Positions 1 through 6,765 of a stretch of DNA of 9,890 nt are shown piece by piece. Positions within the stretch are counted from its first letter, which is position 1; each line of letters opens with the position of its first letter. The stretch covers positions 1-9,890 of the forward strand of contig JABHOU010000638.1 of the NCBI GenBank assembly GCA_018695085.1, in the 5' to 3' direction. The notes below the pieces were generated by a model. That model ran no database searches. It was not told the DNA's origin and worked only from the letters and a program-made list of their open reading frames with translations. The translations under genes were made by a program, and so were the position numbers. The stretch comes from Opitutia bacterium. Lineage in GTDB: Bacteria; Verrucomicrobiota; Verrucomicrobiia; Opitutales; Seribacteraceae.

Positions 1-1306
1 ACACTTGTCGAAATAGTGCGGAGTCGGCGAAAATGAAGAATGGGGACTCGGTGAAATTGTTAACGAAAGATATATTTTCGCTCAGGCGACAATATTTCGC
101 CACCTCTGTTACGAGAGCGATCAAATCGAAACTGACAATATTTAGCTTCTTCCCCCTGCTCATTCCAAGTAACCCGTCAATCACATTGTCCGAATGGGCC
201 AACTCGCTTTCAATCAAATCAAGATGTTCGCGAATTTTTCCCTCTTTGGGTTGGTGCCCAAGCTTGAAGCGGTTGTAGACCATTTTATTAAGGAAGTAGA
301 CGGATTGCCGAATTGCGCTGAGCGGGTTACGAATTTCGTGTGCCATGTTAGCGGAAACTTGTCCTACGGCCGCAAGCCTTTCTTGAACGTTGAGTCGACG
401 ATTGGCGTCCAGTAATTTCTCTTCGGCACGTGCACGTTCTTTCGCCTCCTCTACAAGGTTTTGATTGGCCTGAGTCAATTGCTCGGTTCGTCTTTCTACG
501 CGCCGTTCCATTTCCTCGTTCGACTCTTTTAAGACGCGGTTCGCTCCATCGACGGTCGATAGCATGTCGTTGAAGACATCCGTAAGGTCGCCGAGTTCGT
601 CCTTCGAAAACTTTCGGGCTCGTACGGAAAAGTCTTTGTTCGATGCGACTTTATTGGCAGTGGACGATAATTCCAAGATGGGGCGAGTGAGGGAACTCTG
701 AAACCAAAGAGCCCCGACCATAGTTACAAAAAGCCCAACCCCCGCCACTGCGAAAGCCATGCCCGTATATCGTTTGAAGCGATTATCTACATCGGATAAA
801 GTACGTTCCAGAAAAATGGCTCCGACCTCAATGTTGTTTTGCAATATTGGGCGAACGACCCAAGTTGATTTATCGCCCCAGAATTCCACTGTTGTCTTGT
901 CGACCTTCGGGAAGTGATTCCTTTCCTTGTCCCGTTGGTATCCAACGAAGAACTCATGCTCAATGGTCTCTGGTCCTGATACTGAATGAGTCCTGTACAC
1001 CGCGGCGTGAATAATGTTCGTTTGGTCGCCAAGTCTCTTCAGATCCTCATTCACGGTTTGTCTGTCATTAAATTGCAACGCCGTTCCTAGGTTGTGTGCC
1101 ATGCTCTCGGCTTGGGCGTTTAGATTCTCGCGAATGAGAGCGCGCGTCGCCGAAACATCCACAGTCACGAAACTTACTGCAGCCAAAACCATACCAAAAC
1201 AGACGGCGGCAAAGGTGGACAGCATAACCTTCCTGCGGAAGCGAAATCCCCACCCCATAGGCACAATGAATTTCCGGAGGGAACCGACGGTTTTCCCGCT
1301 TGCCAT
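1..1306 (-). CDS. Membrane sensor histidine kinase, C-terminus beyond the window (partial)
   Basis: The reverse strand is open from an ATG at 1306 to the window edge, giving 435 residues without a stop. Domains in order: TM helix about 27-49; a periplasmic sensor region 50-178 whose start (LIRENLNAQAESMAHNLG, then a QFND segment) resembles CHASE8-type sensors; TM helix about 181-203; HAMP 203-255, with RPILELS near its start and DELGDL near its end; a charged coiled coil 255-310; and the HisKA dimerisation domain from 308. The H-box is MAHEIRNPLSAI, with His323 as the predicted autophosphorylation site. The sequence ends at LFRQV, just where the N-box of the ATP-binding domain should begin, so the catalytic domain is not visible. 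AAAGGA lies a few bases before the ATG, and an in-frame TAA lies further upstream. The degenerate receiver gene precedes it on the same strand by 129 bases. The ligand is unknown. Confidence 0.93.
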   Translation of the reverse strand, partial: MASGKTVGSLRKFIVPMGWGFRFRRKVMLSTFAAVCFGMVLAAVSFVTVDVSATRALIRENLNAQAESMAHNLGTALQFNDRQTVNEDLKRLGDQTNIIHAAVYRTHSVSGPETIEHEFFVGYQRDKERNHFPKVDKTTVEFWGDKSTWVVRPILQNNIEVGAIFLERTLSDVDNRFKRYTGMAFAVAGVGLFVTMVGALWFQSSLTRPILELSSTANKVASNKDFSVRARKFSKDELGDLTDVFNDMLSTVDGANRVLKESNEEMERRVERRTEQLTQANQNLVEEAKERARAEEKLLDANRRLNVQERLAAVGQVSANMAHEIRNPLSAIRQSVYFLNKMVYNRFKLGHQPKEGKIREHLDLIESELAHSDNVIDGLLGMSRGKKLNIVSFDLIALVTEVAKYCRLSENISFVNNFTESPFFIFADSALFRQV

Positions 1307-1332
1307 CTTTTCCTTTTGTTTCCCTATAGCCA

Positions 1333-1348
1333 ATCTTAAGATATTAAG
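1333..1348. promoter_or_regulatory. AT-rich inverted repeat upstream of the kinase gene
   Basis: The ten bases ATCTTAAGAT (1333-1342) are a perfect palindrome. They overlap a second inverted repeat, CTTAA-GATA-TTAAG (1335-1348). The element lies 27-42 bases upstream of the kinase ATG, where an operator or promoter could sit, and includes a TAATAT on the minus strand that could serve as a -10. I see no matching -35. The rest of the 129-base gap (1307-1435) shows no gene or clear terminator. AT-rich palindromes of this size also arise by chance. Confidence 0.22.
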
Positions 1349-1435
1349 GTGTTAATAAGAGCCGAAACTCTTGCTGGATTCCTTTCGAGATCATCCGGGA
1401 ATGAACGAACCCATCGAACGCGAAAGCGAGATGCT

Positions 1436-2164
1436 TCAAGCAGATTCCGCGACACCCTCTTCGTTCAACTCCTGAATAGCTCGTATTGACAATTCCAGAA
1501 GTCTTTCGGGAGAACCTGGTTCTTCCCTTTCAAGAAAGTCCGCCAAATAATTCTTGAAGGCTTCTTCATTCCGAACAATATCAGAATCATTGCGCGAAAG
1601 CCGCGTGATTTCTTCTTGAAAAACCGCGTGCAGGCGATTCGTTTTCTCGTTTGCATGTTCGGTGGATTCCTCTTTCCGCCGCAACCGAGCGATGCCTTCA
1701 AATACAGCAGTTCCAAGGATTTCCCCGTAAAACTCTTGGTTGCGAGCTTTAAGTAAATGATCTGAAAAGACCTGTTCCGCTTTGGTGGCGGCGGTGTCTG
1801 CAGTTTCGTCTGTGAAAAAAATGAATTCGGCATTGGCCAAGTTGTGAACCTTGAGCAGGTCGACGAGATCTTCGCTGCTCACGTCCGGCAAACCACGACG
1901 GATCGCGACGAGAGGAAAATCCTTCAACCGAGAAGCCATAAGAGCCTGATTCCCGTCGCGACTTACTACGCAGGTGAAGCCAATGTTTTGAAGGGTATCA
2001 ACAAGTTGTTCGGATTCTGTGGAAGAACTGTCTACCAGCAGAATATGCTTGGGTGCTGTTTGTTGAACGTCGTCGTGACGTTTTTGAAGCACATGCCAAT
2101 TTTCTGCACTGTCAAAAAGGTCTATTGTCGACCGTGCCTTTGGGGTGGAAAGGGTGGTGTTCAT
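1436..2164 (-). CDS. Degenerate receiver-domain protein (pseudo-response regulator) without DNA-binding domain
   Basis: This encodes 242 residues from the ATG at 2164. Residues 38-155 form a CheY-like receiver: HILLVD at strand 1, FIFFTD at strand 4 with the conserved Thr118, and HLLKA carrying the conserved Lys139. At the phosphoacceptor position (LVAIRRGLPDVSS, four residues before Pro93) the aspartate is replaced by Arg89, and the second acidic residue of strand 1 is Ser46. Phosphorylation at the usual site is therefore not expected. Residues 155-242 are charged, apparently helical, and show no helix-turn-helix or known enzyme output domain. It precedes the histidine kinase gene, so a regulatory role in that pathway is a reasonable inference. 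Another in-frame ATG at 2209 would add 15 residues encoded by a short tandem repeat. Neither start has a Shine-Dalgarno site. Confidence 0.82.
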   Translation of the reverse strand: MNTTLSTPKARSTIDLFDSAENWHVLQKRHDDVQQTAPKHILLVDSSSTESEQLVDTLQNIGFTCVVSRDGNQALMASRLKDFPLVAIRRGLPDVSSEDLVDLLKVHNLANAEFIFFTDETADTAATKAEQVFSDHLLKARNQEFYGEILGTAVFEGIARLRRKEESTEHANEKTNRLHAVFQEEITRLSRNDSDIVRNEEAFKNYLADFLEREEPGSPERLLELSIRAIQELNEEGVAESA

Positions 2165-2171
2165 GGGGTTA

Positions 2172-2197
2172 GTTGTAGGGATTGCAGGGATTGCAAT
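2172..2197. repeat. Short tandem repeat GGGATTGCA x2 in the leader of the receiver-like gene
   Basis: The plus strand reads GGGATTGCA twice in immediate succession (2178-2195), flanked by a partial TTGTAG and a trailing ATAC. It lies between the predicted promoter and the preferred ATG at 2164. If translation begins at 2209, the repeat encodes the odd AIPAIP peptide. If it begins at 2164, the repeat is in the 5' leader and could be a direct-repeat protein-binding site or a chance duplication. Confidence 0.35.
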
Positions 2198-2220
2198 ACT
2201 AAATTTCATTTAATTCATAC

Positions 2221-2250
2221 ACATTAGGCAACGACGAGACCGTCTGTCAA
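2221..2250 (-). promoter_or_regulatory. Predicted promoter for the receiver-like gene
   Basis: On the minus strand a perfect -35 TTGACA (2250-2245) is followed after 18 bases by TAATGT (2226-2221), which keeps the first, second and last positions of the -10 consensus. The transcript would begin near 2214, only about five bases before the ATG at 2209 but about 50 before the ATG at 2164. It separates the receiver-like gene from the permease gene that ends at 2270. The call rests on consensus matching only. Confidence 0.45.
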
Positions 2251-2269
2251 GTTTAGGACCAAAAGACTT

Positions 2270-3154
2270 TTAAAGTACAACGATTGCAACCCCGCCAAAA
2301 GAAATCAGGGCTCCTAGTACTTTTGTGCAGTTTAGTTTTTCGCCAAGAAACCAGTAGGCTAAACCAAGAATAAAGAAAGTGGATGTTTGGTTGAGGATTG
2401 AAGCTACGGAAGCCTCTAAAAGTCGATAACCTTGAATCCACAGACACATAGCGAAAAAAGCGGGTATGCAAATACCGACCCATACGCGCAGGTGAGGGAA
2501 TTTCGGAGATGTTGAAAGTTTGGCGAACATTCGAAATTTCCCGACAGCGATCAAGCCCAAGAAACCGCTCGCTATTCCGGCCAGCATGCGAATCTCCATC
2601 GCAGCGAAGAAAGGAGCTTTTTCCAGAACGGGTTTGGCGAGAACTATTGCTCCCGCCATGGAAACCATTGCGGCGATGCCATAGGCAATTCCTCGCGAGA
2701 GTTTTTTGACTTTGCCTGAATTTCGCTCTGGTAGAGTAGCGATTAGAATGCCGGCGACAACGAGTAGTCCGCCACCGATACGATTCAGGGTGAATTGTTC
2801 TCCGAGAGCAAACCATGCAAAAATAATCACGAAAGGTGAATAAAGGGAGTCCAAGATAGCGCTCCGGCCGGCACCCAGAAGATTTAGCGAAGCGAGCAAA
2901 AACCAATCTGCGATACAGACTCCGACCACGCCACTGAGGACAAGAATCCAAGTGTCCGATGACGAGAACAATTTCCATGCATCGAATTCGAAAATAAACA
3001 CTGCGGGGAGGAGGAGGAGAGCGATGCCGATGTTCTTGAGCAAATTGAGCTCGAAAGGAGGAACGATTTCTCCTGCTCGCTTTAGGGAAATCGTCACAAT
3101 GGCCCAGAGCAGGGCGCATGTGACAGAGCAAATCTCGCCAATTCCCGGATTCAC
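2270..3154 (-). CDS. EamA/DMT-superfamily permease
   Basis: This is a 294-residue, highly hydrophobic protein with about ten predicted membrane helices in two similar halves, the layout of EamA (drug/metabolite transporter) proteins. Family-like segments are CALLWAIVTISLKRAGE near the N-terminus, the ARSAILDSLYSPFVIIFAWFALGE-type helix pair ending the first half, and SVASILNQTSTFFILGLAYWFLGEKL in the second. Such proteins export metabolites or amino acids across the inner membrane; the substrate cannot be read from the sequence. The start is taken as the GTG at 3154 because it forms a 4-base GTGA overlap with the stop of the phosphatase gene, typical of translational coupling. A TTG at 3172 would add six residues. 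A long overlapping reverse frame is rich in Arg and Ser and is a shadow. Confidence 0.9.
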   Translation of the reverse strand: MNPGIGEICSVTCALLWAIVTISLKRAGEIVPPFELNLLKNIGIALLLLPAVFIFEFDAWKLFSSSDTWILVLSGVVGVCIADWFLLASLNLLGAGRSAILDSLYSPFVIIFAWFALGEQFTLNRIGGGLLVVAGILIATLPERNSGKVKKLSRGIAYGIAAMVSMAGAIVLAKPVLEKAPFFAAMEIRMLAGIASGFLGLIAVGKFRMFAKLSTSPKFPHLRVWVGICIPAFFAMCLWIQGYRLLEASVASILNQTSTFFILGLAYWFLGEKLNCTKVLGALISFGGVAIVVL

Positions 3155-3798
3155 CCGAGTGCCAGACCCCAAGCTTCTTGAGCGAGAGAAAAAAGATCTT
3201 CATGAATGGAAAGAGCTCCGAGGTGTTCAAGTTGTTTTGCCGAGTGTGTGCCAGTGGTAACGAGCCTACAGCTCATTCCCACATTTGCCGCGGAATCGAA
3301 GTCGAATGGAGAGTCCCCGACTAAAAGCGATTCTTCTGCCGAGGCATCTAGAAGCTTAAGTGCGTGACGTGTGAATTCTGCATCAGGTTTTCGCCAAGGG
3401 GTATCCTTTACGCCAAAAACTTGTTCGACTAATGGAGTAAACCCAAGGTGGTCACAAGCGGCTCGAGCGTGCCTGCCCACTTTGTTGGTAAAGATGGCTG
3501 TTTTTTCACCACGCTCCCGTAAGGCTTGGAGTAGCTCCATGGAGCCAGGCATAGCATCAAGTCCTTCCAGCATGACTTCTTCAAAGATGGTCGGATAAAT
3601 TTCTAATCCTCGTTGAACCAAATCAGGCCCAACGAGATTTTTCATTGTCATGTCTGCCGAACCACCCACGGCCGAACGGACGGTGGCATAATCGGCAGGT
3701 TCTAGTCCGAGCTCCTCCATCGCTCGAGCATAAGCCCGATGAATGGCCGTGAATTGGTCGATGAGAGTCCCATCAAGGTCGAAGAGTATTGCGTGCAA
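3151..3798 (-). CDS. HAD-superfamily hydrolase, phosphoglycolate phosphatase-like
   Basis: This 215-residue protein carries all four HAD motifs. Motif I is FDLDGTLID, with nucleophile Asp7 and acid/base Asp9. Motif II is IFTNK (Thr104). Motif III is Lys137 in WRKPDAEF. Motif IV is GDSPFDFDSA (Asp162, Asp166). The helical insert after motif I gives the cap of the Gph/PGMB-like subfamily, whose members dephosphorylate small phosphorylated metabolites such as phosphoglycolate, in the cytoplasm. The exact substrate is not certain. The start codon is a TTG at 3798: no ATG fits, motif I follows at once, and AAAGGG sits eight bases upstream. It is the first gene of a two-gene unit with the permease and is divergent from the lipid-transport operon. 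Confidence 0.92.
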   Translation of the reverse strand: MHAILFDLDGTLIDQFTAIHRAYARAMEELGLEPADYATVRSAVGGSADMTMKNLVGPDLVQRGLEIYPTIFEEVMLEGLDAMPGSMELLQALRERGEKTAIFTNKVGRHARAACDHLGFTPLVEQVFGVKDTPWRKPDAEFTRHALKLLDASAEESLLVGDSPFDFDSAANVGMSCRLVTTGTHSAKQLEHLGALSIHEDLFSLAQEAWGLALG

Positions 3799-3803
3799 GA
3801 GAA

Positions 3804-3832
3804 TTGCCCTTTGTCTTTAAGTGGTTTGTAAT
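3804..3832 (+). promoter_or_regulatory. Possible promoter for the lipid-transport operon
   Basis: On the plus strand TTGCCC (3804-3809) is followed after 17 bases by TGTAAT (3827-3832), five of six bases of the -10 consensus but with the important second-position A changed. It would yield a leader of roughly 47 bases before the MlaE start. It overlaps the candidate divergent promoter on the other strand within the 87-base gap. Confidence 0.3.
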
Positions 3833-3854
3833 GAATTGTTCTATCCGATGCCAA
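3825..3854 (-). promoter_or_regulatory. Possible promoter for the phosphatase-permease unit
   Basis: On the minus strand TTGGCA (3854-3849, five of six consensus bases) is followed after 18 bases by TACAAA (3830-3825, four of six). Transcription would start near 3818, giving a leader of about 20 bases that contains the AAAGGG ribosome-binding site of the TTG-started gene. The evidence is consensus matching only. Confidence 0.33.
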
Positions 3855-3885
3855 ATCAAAGTAACGAACGCGTGACTAACTTCCG

Positions 3886-5043
3886 ATGACTGAGGAGCAA
3901 GGACAATCGCCCTTAGCTCGCATGAACTGCAAAGTGGAAGAGGGCGTTTTGCATTGCCGTTTTACAGGACGTTGGACGATTGATACGGCCAAGCGAGAGA
4001 CTTCTCGGGGGTCATGGAGGCGTGCATTGACCGATAAAAAAGATATCAGAAAAGTTTCATTTGAGATAGGGAAAGGTGTTGGCTGGGATTCGGTTTTGGT
4101 TGTTTTCATCCGCTCCTGCCTAAGCGATTGCAAGGAAAGTAAACTTTCTGTCGATATGTCTCGTTTGCCTTCGGGTTTGTGCAAACTGTTTCTCATGACT
4201 GAAGAGAAGCTCATGGACAAAGTCGAACTCGATGGGGGCGAGCCGGGTTTTCTGACTGCCGTGGGCGAACTGATATTCGCCGCCGCCGAAGCGATTTTGT
4301 CTTCCGTTCATTTCCTTGGCGAATGGACTCTTTCCCTGTTTCGCCTTTTTAGATTCAAAGCACGCTTTAGAGCAAGCGACTTCCTTGACTCATGTCGAGC
4401 TTGTGGCGCATCTGCTCTGCCCATTGTAACTTTGGTTAGCTTTCTGACGGGTCTGACGATGGCCTTCGTGGGGAGTGTTCAGTTGGCAAAATTCAACGCC
4501 CGCATCTACGTTGCCGATTTGGTGAGCCTTGCCATGGTTCGCGAAATGGGAGGTCTGATGGTTGCCATCGTTATGGCGGGACGCACGGGCGCAGCCTTTG
4601 CCGCCGAACTTGGAAACATGAAATTAAACGAGGAAATCGATTCCTTGCGCACCTTTGGAATCTCTCCCATGGATTTCCTTATTCTGCCGCGAACCTTGGC
4701 CTTGTTCGTGATGATTCCCATGCTGACTCTTTACGCTGACGTGGTCGGTATGCTTGGTGGCATGGTTGTGGGGCTGTTCGTGATGGATTTCTCCTTGCAC
4801 CATTATATCGAGCAGACTCAGACTGCACTTAGCTCTATGTGGGATATTTACTCGGGTCTTGCAAAGACCATTTTCTTCGGAGGTATCATTGGTCTGGTCG
4901 GATGTAAAAAAGGACTGAATTGTGGGAATGATTCCGCAGCCCTTGGTGAGGCTGTCACCTCGGCTGTGGTTACGAGCATTACCCTAGTCGTGGTAGCAGA
5001 CGCATTGTTCGAGGTCTTCTACAGTATTATGGGTTGGCGATGA
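3886..5043 (+). CDS. mlaE: STAS-MlaE fusion: permease of an MCE-type lipid ABC transporter
   Basis: This encodes 385 residues. Residues 13-115 look like a STAS domain of the kind fused to MlaE outside the gammaproteobacteria: a beta-strand start VLHCRFTGRW, a WDSVLVVFI helix and a closing SRLPSGL. Residues 120-385 are the MlaE permease: an amphipathic entry helix, then membrane helices including LPIVTLVSFLTGLTMAF, the REMGGLMVAIVMAGRTGAAFAAELG segment (220-242) and EEIDSLRTFGISP (249-261), the cytoplasmic coupling region expected to contact the ATPase. The C-terminal signature is GCKKGLNCGNDSAALGEAVTSAVV. In the inner membrane it is expected to pass phospholipids to or from the MCE ring. The STAS part presumably replaces a separate MlaB. 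It starts the operon and its stop overlaps the next ATG. The start has no clear Shine-Dalgarno site; ATG 3922 is an alternative that would trim 12 residues. Confidence 0.94.
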   Translation: MTEEQGQSPLARMNCKVEEGVLHCRFTGRWTIDTAKRETSRGSWRRALTDKKDIRKVSFEIGKGVGWDSVLVVFIRSCLSDCKESKLSVDMSRLPSGLCKLFLMTEEKLMDKVELDGGEPGFLTAVGELIFAAAEAILSSVHFLGEWTLSLFRLFRFKARFRASDFLDSCRACGASALPIVTLVSFLTGLTMAFVGSVQLAKFNARIYVADLVSLAMVREMGGLMVAIVMAGRTGAAFAAELGNMKLNEEIDSLRTFGISPMDFLILPRTLALFVMIPMLTLYADVVGMLGGMVVGLFVMDFSLHHYIEQTQTALSSMWDIYSGLAKTIFFGGIIGLVGCKKGLNCGNDSAALGEAVTSAVVTSITLVVVADALFEVFYSIMGWR

Positions 5044-5816
5044 ACTCGGAGGACAAAAATATTTCCCTCCCCATCGTTTCTGCCGAAGGTGTTTCCCTTG
5101 CTTATGGTGAGTACGTTGTGTTGCACGACGTCACTTTCAACGCGATTAGGGGGCAAGCTCTAGTCGTCATGGGAGGCAGTGGTTGTGGGAAGAGCACTTT
5201 ACTGAAATCGCTTGTTGGTCTTCTCGAGCCCGTTTCCGGGGCGATTCGTTACGGGGATCAGGATTTCTGGGCAAGCGACAATCAAAAACGTGATGAAATC
5301 TCAAGACGCTTCGGTATCCTTTATCAAGGTGGAGCTCTATGGAGTTCGATGAGTCTGTTGGAAAACGTTTCCTTTCCGCTCGAGATGTATACCGAACTCT
5401 CACCCAAGGAAGTAAGAGAGATTGCCGAATACAAACTATCTCTGGTGGGGCTTTCAGGTTTTGGGGGCTTTCGCCCTGCTCAGCTTAGTGGCGGTATGCG
5501 CAAGCGTGGCGGATTGGCTCGAGCCATGTCCCTCGATCCTGAAATCCTCTTTTTTGACGAACCTTCCGCCGGACTCGATCCGCTGAGTTCGAGACGATTG
5601 GACGACCTAATACTTGAGCTCAAGGAGACTTTAGGCATAACCTTTATTGTCGTGACGCACGAACTTCCCAGCATTTTTGCTATTGCCGATGACTCCATAT
5701 TCCTAGATGCGGAGACCAAGACTCTTTTAGCCTGCGGTCATCCGGCAACTCTTAGGGACGAATGTCCGGAGGAAAAGGTGCGGCGCTTCCTTTTACGGCA
5801 ATCGAACTTATCTTAA
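5040..5816 (+). CDS. mlaF: MlaF-type ATP-binding protein of the lipid ABC transporter
   Basis: This 258-residue ABC ATPase has every expected motif: Walker A GGSGCGKST (45-53), Q-loop Gln96 within ILYQGGALWSSMSLLENV, signature LSGGMRKR (149-156), Walker B ILFFDEP with catalytic Glu174, the D-loop SAGLD and the switch His207 in VTHELPS. The segment after the Q-loop (QGGALWSSMSLLENVSFPL) and the methionine in the signature are typical of the MlaF/Ttg2A subfamily. It powers lipid movement by the adjacent MlaE on the cytoplasmic face. The start is the ATG at 5040, which overlaps the MlaE stop in an ATGA, implying coupled translation and matched stoichiometry. A TTG six bases upstream is less likely. 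The next gene begins 46 bases downstream without an obvious terminator between them. Confidence 0.95.
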   Translation: MNSEDKNISLPIVSAEGVSLAYGEYVVLHDVTFNAIRGQALVVMGGSGCGKSTLLKSLVGLLEPVSGAIRYGDQDFWASDNQKRDEISRRFGILYQGGALWSSMSLLENVSFPLEMYTELSPKEVREIAEYKLSLVGLSGFGGFRPAQLSGGMRKRGGLARAMSLDPEILFFDEPSAGLDPLSSRRLDDLILELKETLGITFIVVTHELPSIFAIADDSIFLDAETKTLLACGHPATLRDECPEEKVRRFLLRQSNLS

Positions 5817-5862
5817 CTCTAGCGTTGCGACCAATGCTTTCATGCTATTAACCTAAAATAAA

Positions 5863-6765
5863 GTGAAGAGAAAAGGACACGCTACTCTTGTGGGAGCTTT
5901 TGTCGTTGGGGCTTTTGCAGTCTTTGCCGGCTTTGTTGTGTTTACAGGAGGTTTGACCAGTTTACGGGATAAAAACGAACGATTTGTCCTCGTGTTTCGT
6001 GAAAACATATATGGCCTCAAGGAAGGAGGTAAGGTCACCTTGAACGGGGTGCGCATTGGCCGAGTTGAACGCTTTTTCCTAGGTGCTGCCGAGCAGGATG
6101 CCCCAGTTCCCATCCTTGTTGAAATCGATCGGAGGCTAGTTCTGCGTCATATGGATGAGACAGGTAACGAACTGTTTGATTCCGATGGTGAATTTCGGGA
6201 CGATGTTCTTCCACGCATCCAAGGACAGCTTGTGCAGGAAAGCTTTGTCACGGGTATACAGTACGTCAATCTGGAGTACCATTCATTGCAAGTTGATGCG
6301 AATATGACTACCCGGCATGGATACCGGCAGATTCTTACTCAAGCATCAACTATGGAACAACTAAGTGAAAACTTAGATCCTGAGTACATAGGGAAGCAGC
6401 TTACGAGCTTATTGAAAACAGCAAACCAAAGGTTGGAGGAACTGAATGTCATTGCCATCAAGGAATCCTTTCAGTCTGCAGCTTTGGATTTTAGCTCTTT
6501 CATCAAGAAGTTTAGTGATGATTTTGCTCCCCTTGGACCGAAATTAGGAGTCGCTTCAGATGAAGCCACCCAGACAATGGCCGAATTGAGGAAACTGTCT
6601 TCAGCAGTAAATAAAATGCTGGACCCTTCATCCGACTTCCGCTTCGATTTTGGCGAGACTCTGCGCGAGATTTCAGCCAGCATGAAAGCTCTCAAAACCC
6701 TTGCCGAACTTCTTGAGCGTAACCCTCAAGCAATCATAAGAGGCCGGGGCGAAGATCAAAAATGA
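5863..6765 (+). CDS. mlaD: MCE-domain (MlaD-type) periplasmic lipid-channel protein
   Basis: This protein has 300 residues. A short basic start (MKRKGH) and one hydrophobic helix (9-31) anchor it in the inner membrane with the rest in the periplasm. Residues 40-140 form one MCE domain: RFVLVFRENIYGLKEGGKV, then TLNGVRIGRVERFFL, ending in the VTGIQYVNLEY strand. By family knowledge, MCE domains form homohexameric rings with a central hydrophobic pore for lipids. Residues 160-285 are mostly helical and could build a tube, and the end (LAELLERNPQAIIRGRG) is the tail often seen in MCE proteins encoded beside PqiC-type lipoproteins. The start is a GTG at 5863 with no Shine-Dalgarno site; it is needed to keep the anchor intact. 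The stop overlaps the lipoprotein ATG (ATGA). The single domain separates it from three-domain PqiB and seven-domain LetB. Confidence 0.93.
   Translation: MKRKGHATLVGAFVVGAFAVFAGFVVFTGGLTSLRDKNERFVLVFRENIYGLKEGGKVTLNGVRIGRVERFFLGAAEQDAPVPILVEIDRRLVLRHMDETGNELFDSDGEFRDDVLPRIQGQLVQESFVTGIQYVNLEYHSLQVDANMTTRHGYRQILTQASTMEQLSENLDPEYIGKQLTSLLKTANQRLEELNVIAIKESFQSAALDFSSFIKKFSDDFAPLGPKLGVASDEATQTMAELRKLSSAVNKMLDPSSDFRFDFGETLREISASMKALKTLAELLERNPQAIIRGRGEDQK

Noticed and set aside
787..1253. Short minus-strand frames at 787-1032 and 1068-1253
   Set aside because: Both lie inside the continuous histidine kinase frame, which reads through with TM, sensor, HAMP and H-box in order; there is no frameshift.
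1465..1833. A 122-residue minus-strand frame inside the receiver-like gene
   Set aside because: Low-complexity Lys/Phe-rich composition with no motif, fully inside the receiver-domain frame that has clear family features.
1844..2227. A 127-residue plus-strand frame opposite the receiver-like gene
   Set aside because: Cys/Gly-rich composition without a domain, antisense to a recognised gene and covering its promoter.
2253..3230. A 325-residue minus-strand frame overlapping the EamA permease
   Set aside because: It is rich in Arg, Ser and Cys, has no membrane or domain pattern, and lies over a frame with a clear two-half EamA permease; it is an antisense-like shadow in another frame.
5817..5862. 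A possible regulatory hairpin between the MlaF and MCE genes
   Set aside because: Only short, imperfect complementarity (around GCTTTCATGC) and no T-run; nothing that would separate the operon.
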